From: Baylisascaris procyonis
Taxonomy: Eukaryota > Nematoda > Chromadorea > Rhabditida > Ascarididae
Direction of reading: 5' to 3'
NCBI GenBank assembly: GCA_037389465.1
Contig: JAZARR010000260.1
Span: 754,501 to 818,500, forward strand
Length of the DNA stretch: 64,000 nucleotides
Notes under the pieces: model-generated
What the model was told of the DNA's origin: nothing
The model's input: only the letters and a program-made list of their open reading frames with translations
Database searches by the model: none
Made by a program: the position numbers and the translations under genes
Shown: piece after piece, positions 13,392-24,866 of the stretch
Layout of the letters: every line of letters begins with the position of its first letter
Position numbering within the stretch: position 1 is the first letter of the stretch

Positions 13392-13450
13392 AATATCGTA
13401 ACTTATTATGTATTGCCTCAGTGGGGCATTACATAATAAGTTACGATATT
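13392..13450. repeat. 26-bp inverted repeat, short hairpin
   Basis: Arms 13392-13417 and 13425-13450 are complementary with one mismatch around a 7-base loop (TCAGTGG). The size is near that of a small-RNA precursor hairpin or a foldback element. No repeat copies of it were noticed elsewhere in the window. Confidence 0.85.
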
Positions 13451-14261
13451 GACATGATATTTCGTTGATTCTGGTGGTTTTTCACTTTTTTTTTTTCAAA
13501 CTCATTCAACAATATGGCATTAATTTGTATTGAATTCAACTTATGCTCTTTAAGCAAACTTTGAAAAACGATATGGAATTATTGTTACATTGCTTAATAG
13601 CGCTCCAGGAAGTGATGTAATGCTCCAATGGCGCTAGTATGATATATGCTTTTGCTTTCGACTCCTCTGAACGATCTGTTTTACAAGTTATTGTAATAAA
13701 AAAGTAAATATACGAAAGGAACGATGAATTTATATTTCAATCAGTTCAACGACCCAATGAAATCCTCTACAAAAGATTTTTTTTTTTTTCTAAGATTTCG
13801 CTGTTATATGATGAATTCCCAACCAACATAAAATGCATGTTAAATTTCAACATTGTTAATATTTTCAACTCGGCCTTAAATTGCTCTAAATTGTTATAAC
13901 AATGCGAATTATGAGATAGGAGTTGTTACTATCGTGTATGTTGCACTCATCAAATTCTGCAACTCTAGCCTCATTTTCCAATTAAAAAACCACCTAACAG
14001 AAGACATATAGATCAACGAGGAGATAAGCCGATAAGCCGATAGGCTCATATATATTTACGCATAGGCATATATTGCAGTTAGGCAGTTCTATTTAGAAGA
14101 ATGCATAGTAAATTGTAAATGTGTTGTCTGTAGAGATGAAACATTAAAATCATAAATCGTTTTATTGGAATGTGGAAATTGTTTATGTAGTTTTTTTTCA
14201 ATCATTAAATGATATCATTTCTTATCAGTGCACAACAATGTGAATAACTGATAATTGCCGA

Positions 14262-14267
14262 TTTATT
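14262..14267 (-). terminator. AATAAA polyadenylation signal for the candidate peptide gene
   Basis: On the - strand AATAAA occurs 8 bases after the TAG stop at 14275-14277. In AT-rich DNA this hexamer is common by chance, but the position suits a compact 3' end. Confidence 0.35.
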
Positions 14268-14274
14268 AAATCTC

Positions 14275-15301
14275 CTATATGAAAATCGAATAATCGATCA
14301 ATGGATTATTTCGAGAATTTTCAACGATCGAATCGTAATCACTTATTGATGAGGTGGATCGTTTCGATGCTACTTGTAGTAATGAATGTTTATGTCGTTC
14401 ATTGAGTGCATTCTCGAGATAATCGATAAATTTCGGTGAGATTTTTAAGTTTAGACGATGATAGGGAAGAAATGTCCTGAAAGAAAAGTGTAATTAAATT
14501 ATCCGACTTCTTTCTAATTCATCTAGAGATAAACTAACTCTAATTGTTTCATAAGAAAATTTCTAGTCGATTAAGCTCTAAGATTTGAATAATTTAAAGA
14601 ATACATATATATGACGCAAATCAATTTTCAAAGAAACTATTTGAAGTCGGCAATCATATATCATATATTGGCTGCTTTGAAATGAATTTTTATGATTGCC
14701 TGCTAGAAAATTTTGTTTTTTTTTTTCGAGAAAATTTTATAATCATCGAAAGAGTGCAATCATTATGAGCGTAGACGATGATAAAACAATTATTTATTGA
14801 AATGATTATTAGTTAATTTCTAAAAAAAAAAAATTAATGCAAATCGCCAATTTTATTCAATTTTCCATTTCATTAGTAAATGCAAAGATTTCAAACGAAT
14901 TGCGGCACTTTATACGATTAGTATATGTCTCGCTACCATCTAGTAATGAGAGAATTAGAATACAATTTTCTATACGCCCAAATTAACAATTAATGTACAT
15001 ATCACTCGAATTTTATAAAAATTGAAATAATTGAAGGCGATATTTATTCACTAAAAACATTTTAATAAATGATCGTTATAGTAATTTCAACATTACCAAT
15101 TCATCGCATAATATGAATGCAATGAATTTTAGAAAATAAAAGATAATATTTTGGGATATTCTTTTTCATAATAAGAAAAATTTTAAATATGATACAAACG
15201 AACCTTTTTTCCAGAGAGAAAGCTTCTGTTAATTGATGATGACACATTGCGCACAGAAACACTCCGAATGTTATGTATAAGCGTAGCCTTCGAGAAAGCA
15301 T
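14275..15301 (-). CDS. Candidate secreted peptide precursor, two exons
   Basis: Exon 1 (15204-15301) starts at ATG and encodes a basic start (MLSRRLR), a hydrophobic segment (LYITFGVFLCAM) and a likely signal-peptide cleavage region near residues 24-28. It ends in phase 2 inside a Lys-Arg pair (FSLEKR, residues 28-33) at a GTTCGT donor. Exon 2 (14275-14476) begins after a canonical TTTCTTTCAG acceptor in the matching phase and runs 66 codons to TAG. Joined, the product is 99 residues with no cysteine after the signal and a second dibasic site (ASKRST, residues 69-74). Processing at the two Lys-Arg sites would release a peptide of about 37 residues, from TFLPYHRLN. An AATAAA lies 8 bases after the stop. 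I do not recognise the family. A neuropeptide or hormone-like precursor is inference from architecture only; the alternative is a chance join of two open frames. Confidence 0.45.
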
Positions 15302-15414
15302 TTTATCCCTTTAAAAATTATTGTAAATGAGTGTATTGTGCTAATCACATTCCACGCAACACTTCAGCGGCATTCAACAAATATGACGTGTGACGACCGA
15401 AACTATGAAATTAA

Positions 15415-15415
<1 letters not shown>

Positions 15416-15469
<54 letters not shown>
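15416..15469. repeat. (TA)n microsatellite
   Basis: About 54 bases of uninterrupted TA dinucleotides upstream of the candidate peptide gene. Confidence 0.95.
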
Positions 15470-15472
<3 letters not shown>

Positions 15473-17308
15473 GGCGCAAAATTCGACAGAAATGAATTCA
15501 AAAACGGAGAATTTCTAAACGATTCAAAAAGCCACTCGAAAATGAAGAAATATTACTCCAATTGGTTTCCCTAGATGCAGCAACCTTAATTTATGCTCTA
15601 ATTTTCTTCCCAACTGATTTCTTGTGCATAGACGGATAAATACTGATTCACTTCTGAACTTTGTCCCCTCATTAGTGTGATTGCTTCCTATGGAATTGCA
15701 TAGGATTAAATTAGCCTAAAGCTTTCTCGTGCAACTGTACAGGGTTAAATGTAGCTTAAGCCGTGACTCACAAATGTCGCTTTCTGTTGTAATTTTATTC
15801 GTCTTATATGATAATGCGAATGTATATAATATGCAAATTGACCAAGTGGAATCATAGAAGTTCCAAGACAATTGATGAGATACAAAAGTTTGCAGAAACG
15901 ATTCATTTATGAGGTAAATTTTCACGCACTCTTCTAAAATTGCATTGAAAAAAGTGCATTATGGTGGGTTCTTAACTCGCCGATATGTATATGTGTTTGT
16001 TTATATCTATCTGGGAGTTCCTCTTAGACAAATCGGCACAAGGAAATTCGATGGGTAAAATATAGACGATAGGATGCGCCCTGCTATGCCATATTTTGCA
16101 ATCGTTCATCAAGTAGGAAAACAGCCATAAAGATTTCCACGTGAAGAGATTTCTAAGCACTGCACACCTGTTCACCTATATAAGTATAAAAAAAAAATTT
16201 ATACAAACGTTGGTGCCCGTTAAAATATAAACGCATTATTATATTGATCATTTCATTGATAATTTACATATTGTTGCAAAATTTTCTCTAAACGCTTCAT
16301 AGCACCTCCTAGCGGCATTACAACAAATAAATTGCATCGTACATTTTTCTGAATGCATAAAATGTCGCATAATCGATGAAATACTATTATCCGATGTTAT
16401 TGCTTTTTATTTATTTGAAAGAAATTTTGAAAAAAAAATTATTTGCATAAATTATATGCAAATAAATATGTAAATATCGACAACCTTTGAAAATTACGCC
16501 ACATTATTATCGATAAATGTTGCTAGTGCTTTATTTTACCGCGATTTATTTGATATATTCAGTTAAGCCAATGTCTTATAACACCTGACAATGTGATTAT
16601 CACAATAAATACTCGGATCTTGGAAATCGACTTATCAATATTCGATGAGCAGTGAACGAGCGCAAGCCTTAACCTTTGCACGACCCTACAACTTCACCTC
16701 TTTCGGCGGAAGTGAAAATGATATAAAAACTAAGGGTCGATTTATTCGTAATGGACGAGTTATTAATTAAAATAAAGTGAAATTTGATCGTTTGATCTTT
16801 GATCTTCGTTTCGTTTAACCGATGTATATTTTATTATTGATCTACTAAATTGAAAAATTCTCAATTACTAATTTTCGACTTGATGGCGCACTATATTCGA
16901 AATATATCGCTTTGAAATGGATAAAATACTTAACTAAATCTCAGCTAGAGTAATCTATGTGACTAACAAATCGCATGAAAATGTTTCGCTCTTATCGAAT
17001 AATGCGAAACAAATTGATCGATTTTTGTTATAAAAATTTTTTGCCGTTCGTTTTTTCTTTTTTTTCGCATGTCGAAAAAATTTTTTTTCGTAATTTCCTT
17101 GTTTCATTTTCAACGATCTAAAATTAAATTAACGAAATATTAGTAGACAGTAATCGGTATTTCTAATATAAATAGCTCTTATTACGAATATTAAATTATA
17201 AACTATTCAAACATTTTGAATTATACAAATTATTAGATATACCTATAAATTACAAAACAAAAACTATTGAAACCAAATTATTAGCACTATATAACTATTG
17301 CTATGCTT

Positions 17309-17488
17309 AAATGAGTGATAAATTCATCGGAAACTTTTATGAATAATATTTGGGAGTGAAAAATTTTATTTCCCTATAGACGAAATTTACAAATATAAAC
17401 GAATTATGATGCCTAATAAGTTTTAAAGGAACTTGTCGCTTGTATAATAATGAGTAATAAATTCATCGGAAACTTTTATGAATAATAT
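17309..17488. repeat. Direct repeat of about 40 bases, 137 apart
   Basis: The phrase AAATTCATCGGAAACTTTTA within GAGT(G/A)AT...TGAATAATATTT occurs at about 17310-17350 and again at 17447-17488 with one or two differences. It is a local duplication in non-coding DNA. Confidence 0.8.
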
Positions 17489-20400
17489 TTTCTTTATTGA
17501 ATAATATTAATGCTGGAAAATTAATGCAATGACATTTTTGTAATTGCGATTATGTGCATTGATTCGTTAAGTTTGAATCTGGCAAGATTCATGATCACGC
17601 TCATTTGTTAGTTGATTTCCTTTATAGTTGAAAATTCTCTTTTCAGATTTTTATTAAGTTTTTCATATTCTTGCTGGTTTTTATTCAATTTTTCACGTTA
17701 AAATTCATTCAAAATTGGAAGGTAAGATGATCGACTTTCTCGTGGACATTTCATTAGTATGTCTGCTATGAGTATAACCTATGAGAAATGTCAACATTTG
17801 ATTTAGAAAACAAAAAGGAATTGAATGTTAAATTAGAGACGCTAGAAAAGTAAACAATTTAGGGCCCTTATTCATTCCATAAACCAATATCGTAGACTGT
17901 CAATTAATGAGAGACAAGCAAAAAAAAGAGACATCGCATTTATATTTTCTAGGAAACGATCACTCGCATTTAGCACTTCCGTTTTTTTCGGCTAAATGCA
18001 ATTCGAGTGTGAGCATTGCTGGCAATGAAATTTGACAGCTTAGGCCATATTTAATTTGTATAAAAATTCAAATTTAATTACAAAAAAAAAGTTTCAAATT
18101 AAAATAAAAAACTGACGAATCAATTCTAGGGCAAATTATATTTCCTTATGTTCTGCTCTGACTTCAACTGTTTTCGAGTTGAAAACTATTGGCGGACAAA
18201 TAGGCCCGCACAAGCAAATACATAGACACATGTATACACCCTAATGCAAGCACATAGGCACCCACAGACATGGCCTTGGCATGATGTGGTTATCACATGC
18301 AAATCTCTAAAGACGCTTAAAGGCTAGCAGATGAAACATTTGGGAAAGCGCGCCAGAGGAGTCGGCACGATATGTGTTCTTATCTAAGAAATCAAGCTCA
18401 TAAGTAGCAAGCAAACTATGAGATACGCATAATTATTTTATAATATTGTTAGTTACCTTATCGCTGCGAAGAATTTTCTATGAAAGATTAGATTAATATA
18501 AGATCGGTATAAAATATATGGAAATTCCTACCTATATCTTATCTTTAATACATCTTGACATCTTTAAATGTATAAAAATTTTTGCGAATTTCATCGAACA
18601 GAACCACCGAAACAAAAACATACATACACGCATAAATGAACGTTAATGCAATATATTTGCATATTCAAATTTATAAAATCATACTGAAGTTCGTTCGTTT
18701 AAGAATGCGTATTCAATTTTAATATCGAAAAAGTTCTCGAAATCATATTTTGTGCTTCACATTTTCTTTAAATTCATTGCGCCATCAATAATGAACGAGC
18801 AACTTTTTGAGGTATATATCTAAATTGTAATGGATTACTGTCAGTTTTCATTATTACAGTAATCAATAATCAGAGAAGAATAAAAGAGTTGCCGTGATCA
18901 ATAACATGTTGAGGGGTATTCTGTAGAATAATTGCATGTAATGTTCACTTGCGAGGATTCGTTCATTGCGCATAAGAACGCTCGCCTAGGGGCTATCTTT
19001 ATAGGCATAAAGATGAGAACATCATGAAAAACATTAAAAAATCGCAACTGCCAAACGAATGAATTCCGGTGTACGAATGTTCACAATTATTGTTTGTGAA
19101 ATTTGATAAAGATCTATGCACTTTTATGGATGGTTCAATGAGAGAGTTGGAAAATATCACTCATAGTTTAGTCCTTCAGGGGTAATTTAGTGCAAAATGC
19201 TTCTACTCAAGAACTTTATTCTATAGCATTAGCATTGCTAAGATGGATAACTGATTCAAAAAAAAAAAACATTCGATGACTTGGTTCTTCTAAAGCGTCC
19301 TCAGAGAGAATTTGAAATATTGGATGAGACTAGCTCATTCCTCAAGAGAATTGAACTCGGATAATTCAACTGCGCAAAAAAAAATTAAAAATAATAGGGT
19401 TATAAAACAATCAGCTTCTTGAATAGGTGCTGGTTTTAGCAGTTAAACTTAAAAATTAATGTCAATTTTTAAGAAAATCGACATTTTGAGAAACAGTAGG
19501 CACTCAATTCAGATGGAATGAAAAAAAGCTGAAATCATATATGAGATGATCCGTAGTTAAAATATAGCGTGAATGTTTTGATAGATGAATCGCTGGTAAA
19601 TGAAATGTAAGGGGGCAAATCTATATGCATACTAATAATGGTAATCTCATATTGAAGTACACATTTCCGATCGTTTAGATACATTTCAATAAGGACATAG
19701 GTGATTAAATAGATAATAGACATTTAACGGAATTGTTATCAATAGCTGTAAAATAAAATAAAATAAAAATTTCAATAATAATAATGTTTATCTAGAAAAT
19801 TAAACACTCCTAATTGTTTAGGAGAAAGATATGTTACCTCATACGAAAGCATTTTTAAAATATATGTGCGTAACGCTTATATCATCGCTTCTCAAACGAC
19901 AATACTAGAACCTATGTGAACCCTTTTACTCTTCATTAAAGAATTAATAAAATTTGCAATCTATTTCACTGTCAAAAAAAAATCAGCGTTCCTTAACTAG
20001 CACTTGTTTAACGGCTAATTCTATTAAAGTAAATGAAAAAAAATCACTGAGGCTGAGCTTTGCTCACTTCGACTAGATATTTATACTCTCCTTTGACGTA
20101 TATTCTAACCAAAGATTTCGTCGACGAGAGAAAATTTCCGGCACATTTCACTAAAATTGCATCTATATACTTGTGATATCGGAGTACTAGCAGTGCATTT
20201 ACATGCGAAAATCTTAAACGATAACGGAATGATAGTGTAATCGAAAGAAATGAACCTTACAGGTTAAAGGTGATGATTCACCGCAAATAATAGGTGAATA
20301 TGACGTCATTCTATCGAGAAACAAATCAATCGAAATCAAAAAAAAAACTATAAGAATGCCAACGAACATATTGCCAAAAGTTATTGTGACATCGTATGAT

Positions 20401-20604
20401 ATTCAATTGAAATGAATTCACTGAACAGTAAGAACTTTATACTTTCTTATTTCAATTAAAACAATGTACATCCACTATTTTTGCATTAAAGCAAACCACC
20501 ATTTACCTTGTGCTTCCAGAATGATGAAAAAGTTTCTTAGTTTTATTACGGCTAAATAAAGGGACATATTTTCCTGAGGAAGTGATCACAAAGTTCTGTT
20601 ACTT

Positions 20605-21680
20605 TTGTTGGCACAATTTGCTCAGAAGGTTGGGCATATATGTATACCTGTATATCCGGTGATTCCAACCTGCCAACCCGACAGCTGTGATACTGCTATT
20701 CAGTTTATAGCTTATACTGGAGGTGGCATCTCTTTCAGTTTCAGTCAGTTATTGAGGGAGACTGCCTTCATCACTATACCCTTATGAAATGAACGCTTGA
20801 CTTGAACTGCGGACAACCAGCAGAAAATTGTTATTGAAACACCTTAATGCTCAATTCTTGATGGTTTTAAAGGCCAAAAACGCATTAGTGGCGGTTCCAT
20901 TCTTAGCGTAAACTGAAAAAGGTGCAAAATCCGAAATCGAAATTTTCATTTCACTCTCGGGTAGGAAATTACGAAGGCCAAAGGATGGATAGGCCATCAG
21001 TTACTCTTTCCATAAAATATGAGAGAGAGGACACTTCTTTCTCCTTGAAGAATTTTCCCTGTTGAGTTTCATTTCGAATAGTCATTTCGAACGCTGAAAG
21101 CACTCAAATGGTGCACAAAATATATTACGCCAATACTTCACAACACAACAATTGCTATAGACAACATGGAAATGTGTAGCCGACTTACGCCCTGCGAGGT
21201 TCAGATTATCTTTGAAAAAGAATTCAGTGATTCTGTTATGACCTCATAACATTCCTCGCATTTAGTCCTCAATTACAATGAATGTTCTCTTATACTATGT
21301 TGAGGCTTTGGCAATTACTTTCATTGTTTCACTTTTCAACTGCAGAGTTTCCTCGCTAACAAAGGAAAATTCCGAAGAATCAATCAAAGAAACTCAAATG
21401 CGAAAGCAGTATTACTTCCAAGTGATGCTGACCTTCGGGACACTAAAGATGAAGACCCGTTGAATTTTACGAAGTCCCTAAAATTGAACATCCATGAAGT
21501 TCTGATGCCTTCGAACAAAATATCCTTAATGGGCCAACAATATTAGCGAATACTGTTGGCATTCAGGACCTCGAAAACAGTTGCCGCAAGGGGTCGGACC
21601 TTCCAAAATTAGTCGAGGCTGTCGAAATTCAATGAACCATCGAATACGCTTCGCAGGTTATTTGGCAGGAAAGGCGTTTC
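20605..21680 (+). other. Coding-like island, possible exons or decayed gene
   Basis: This kilobase is less AT-rich than its surroundings. On the + strand a stretch near 20625-20730 reads HICIPVYPVIPTCQPDSCDT after a TTTGCTCAG acceptor. A second, from about 21343 to 21546, follows a canonical TTTCAACTGCAG acceptor and reads through 67 codons (including LPSDADLRDTKDEDPLNF) to TAG. The same DNA in another frame starts at an ATG (21278) with a hydrophobic leader (LLYYVEALAITFIVSLF). The - strand at 21541-21680 also has a protein-like frame (RLILEGPTPCGNC). I could not join these into one gene or recognise a family; a decayed gene or transposon is as likely as a live gene. Confidence 0.25.
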
Positions 21681-24600
21681 TCTTTTCACCCACTTTTTGA
21701 AAAATTTTTGGTATTTCTCTATAATATTTTCTTGCTATCATTCTCTCTTAGAAGAGTCTGAAAAAAGACAAGAAGGATAGAGATAGACGCTTTGAATAAC
21801 ACGCAGAAATTACATAAAGCTTAAAATGTTGTAACAAACTTTGAGATGCGCTTAAATAGGCGTCTCCCAATAGTATTAGTACGTGATACATCACAGATCA
21901 AGCAACGTCATTAGGCAACAAATTCATTGCCCTTGCTCATTGAAGGAAAATCCCATGTTTGTATAGCGTGGGCATATTCATATGCATATATATATTTATT
22001 TATTTCATTTATTTGCATAAATTCGCTTGAGTGGGCACAGCTGAATATTTATTAAAATATTTCGAAGTAGGTGAGAAAATATTTCTATTCATCACTGACG
22101 TAAATCTTTGTGCAAAAAAAAAAAAAAAGATCCAATTCGTTTACAGTTCGATTGAAATAATATTTAAAAATTATTGAAAATTTGCTATTCGATAAGGTAA
22201 ACTCAATTTGGTTTCTTTGCCACTACAAAACTCACCTATGATTTTTGATTATATAGGAAGAGTACCCGTACTACGACGGTGTCTAAATTAGTGCACATAA
22301 CTGTCCGATGGGATGCATCACTACGAAGTAATTATCTGTTGTGATAAAGCCTATAGTGTTTATGAAAACATATACAGCTATTTCAGATTCGCTTTTTTTG
22401 GTAATACGAATAAGAAAACGTGCATAGGTCGATTATCTCATTCAGTTAGGATTGAAAAGCTCAAATTGACCCATAGATTCCTCATATTGTTTATTATTTG
22501 CTTCAGCGCTAAACAACAAAACAAATAAATAAGTTAATAAATATGAAAAAAATAAAAAAGAATTTTTTATTCTATAGTAAGAGAAGATACTATTATATGT
22601 TTAACAGCGTGAACTGAAGTTCATAGAAATAACATTTATAAAAAATTATTGCAATTTGAACAGCACAAGAGTAGTCACAACTATTGTATAGTGTGCACGA
22701 TGATTATCAAATTATAAAACTGTAAATGATACTTATAGTAAGATAGAAGGTCAAAGTTCACAACCACGTTATATTGTAGAGAATTTCACATGTGTGGACA
22801 ACACGGAAAGCAAACGAATTAAGTACGTCAATTCTATTTGCTAGCTCCCCCTCTACTCGTAAATGATATGTCCTCAAACGTAATGCGAATTTTTTCGAAG
22901 AGGAAGGATTCTCGATAGATATTCTATAAGTACCGCTAAGAGTTAGTTATTCGACCAACCGTTTCGATACTATGCCGAATTTAAATCAAAAAAAAAAAAA
23001 AAGAATGAAGCAATTTCTCATTATTAGGGTTAAATGATATAAGAAACGTTCTTCTAAATGAGCCCTTCATGAGAAGCTATGGCATTTGTCCTGATATCTT
23101 CTCCATAAATATCCACCAAACTTGAGTAGAAATTTGCGCAATGAGACGATAGTAAAGCTTTCTGATAATTTTTTTTTTTTTGTGCAAATGTTTTACAATG
23201 TTCGAAGAATACAATTCACTAATTTAATAACTCTCCGCAAAACTTCAAAACAAATTTGATTATTCAAGCTGATATCCATAAACATATAAACGCACAAGTT
23301 CTTCGCTAGATTTTCTACAGGCGATATCTATGATTAATAAATGCAATGAATATTGAAGCGAGAAATTTGCATGCAAAACGTTCCTTGATGCTGAAAAATT
23401 TCCTCGATGCTGATGCATAACGTAATAGAGTTTTCGAGATATTAGAACAGTCGAATAGTTGGAAAAATCACAATGAATTGACAGCGTTGGTTCGCAAAGA
23501 TATAGCATTCGTGAATCACCTTTTTTATAACATCATTTTCATGCATTTATATGTCTATGGATTTATGCGTACAGGCATATCCGATTTCAAGCACAAAACC
23601 ACTGAATTTAAAATTCAGAAATTCAGCAGTTATAGTAATTTATTAGGTATAGATTAGAGAAGCACTGAATTTAAGACTTCAAGCATCCTGTCTCAGTGAG
23701 AAGGGGAGGGGGTGGCACAATTTCATTTGGAGACCGCTGAAGTTTGGTGAATATCGGAGCTTGTTCGCCGTCTTATATTTCAGGGACTTTTAGGCATCGA
23801 AGGCTTCAAATCTTGCAAACTCTCACCAAGGACTCAATGTCTACGAGGCCCCGGATGCCGTAATGTGTCACAGCGCGTATCTAAAATAAACGGACTTAAT
23901 GAAATACTATAAGAAAATGATTGCTTCAATATGCAAATTAGAGGACAAATGGATGCATGCACTGGCTTACCCGCTTACGCTTAGAAAGCTGCAGAAAAAA
24001 AAGATTGTGTTATGTTCAAACAAGCCTATTTTCCTATCTGCGCTCAGTAATCAATTATTTGCATAATAAATAGCATGTAACTCATTAAAGCGCTCATTTC
24101 ATTCCCATGTAAAATAAATTTCTCATTCAATATGAACACATTGCAAACTCATTTGTACACCTTATTCGAATGCCACAATTCCACCATATTACATATTTCC
24201 CATTGGTGAAATTTGCAGCAGAAAAAAAAAATCTTTTTAAGCATTCAATTTATGCTTTCATTCAATTTTAATGATTCACAATAGAATTCATTAATATCTT
24301 TTCATTGGACCTATAAATAGGGAATTTTGATGGAATAGTACAATTCTTTGAAAGTATTTAGTGAAGTTTTTTTTTTTCCTCAATGAACTCATTTCGATCT
24401 GAACTTTTTATTGCATATAAAATTTTCGGCAAAAATATTAACGCATAATAATAAAATATATTTTAGGCGAAAATATTCAATGATGTAAGAATCGATTGAA
24501 AATTAGCATAATAGGCAACACATTAAATAATATGAAGAGATTTATGGCAGTAATATGTAAATTTTAGTGAAATTATTTATGCATACGATTTTGACATTTA

Positions 24601-24801
24601 TCACATAGGAGGAAAGAAATTGACTAGATAATTGCATTCATAACGATCATTTTTTGATATTCTATCCTAGCAAAAAAAAAAAGGTTTATATGTTCTTGAG
24701 TGGTACAAATTGCTTGCCATATTTGAACGTTTAGGCCGTTTGCAGCAATATACGATGCTCTAAAGCTTTTTTTTTACTATTGAACAATATTGTCTCTCTC
24801 T

Positions 24802-24802
<1 letters not shown>

Positions 24803-24865
<63 letters not shown>
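24803..24865. repeat. (TA)n microsatellite
   Basis: About 62 bases of TA repeats preceded by a (TC)n stretch (TGTCTCTCTCTC). Confidence 0.95.

Positions 24866-24866
<1 letters not shown>

Larger units (their letters stand above)
10602..14261. other. AT-rich intergenic stretch with repeats
   Basis: It contains the 23-bp tandem repeat at 10928-11033, a retrotransposon tail at 11549-11629, a hairpin at 13392-13450 and several poly-T/poly-A tracts. An open frame at about 11645-11830 (+) has a protein-like look but lacks a start codon and a phase-compatible partner, so it is not called. Confidence 0.5.
15302..20604. other. AT-rich intergenic stretch
   Basis: It holds a (TA)n microsatellite (15416-15469) about 115 bases upstream of the peptide gene start, a 40-base phrase repeated at 17309 and 17447, and many A/T tracts. 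A 41-codon frame at 16645-16770 (+) looks protein-like but has no supporting signals. Nothing else could be supported. Confidence 0.5.

Noticed and set aside
16645..16770. 41-codon frame MSSERAQALTFARPYNF on + strand
   Set aside because: Protein-like and ends cleanly, but has no splice signals, promoter or signal peptide, and frames of this size are expected by chance in 64 kb.
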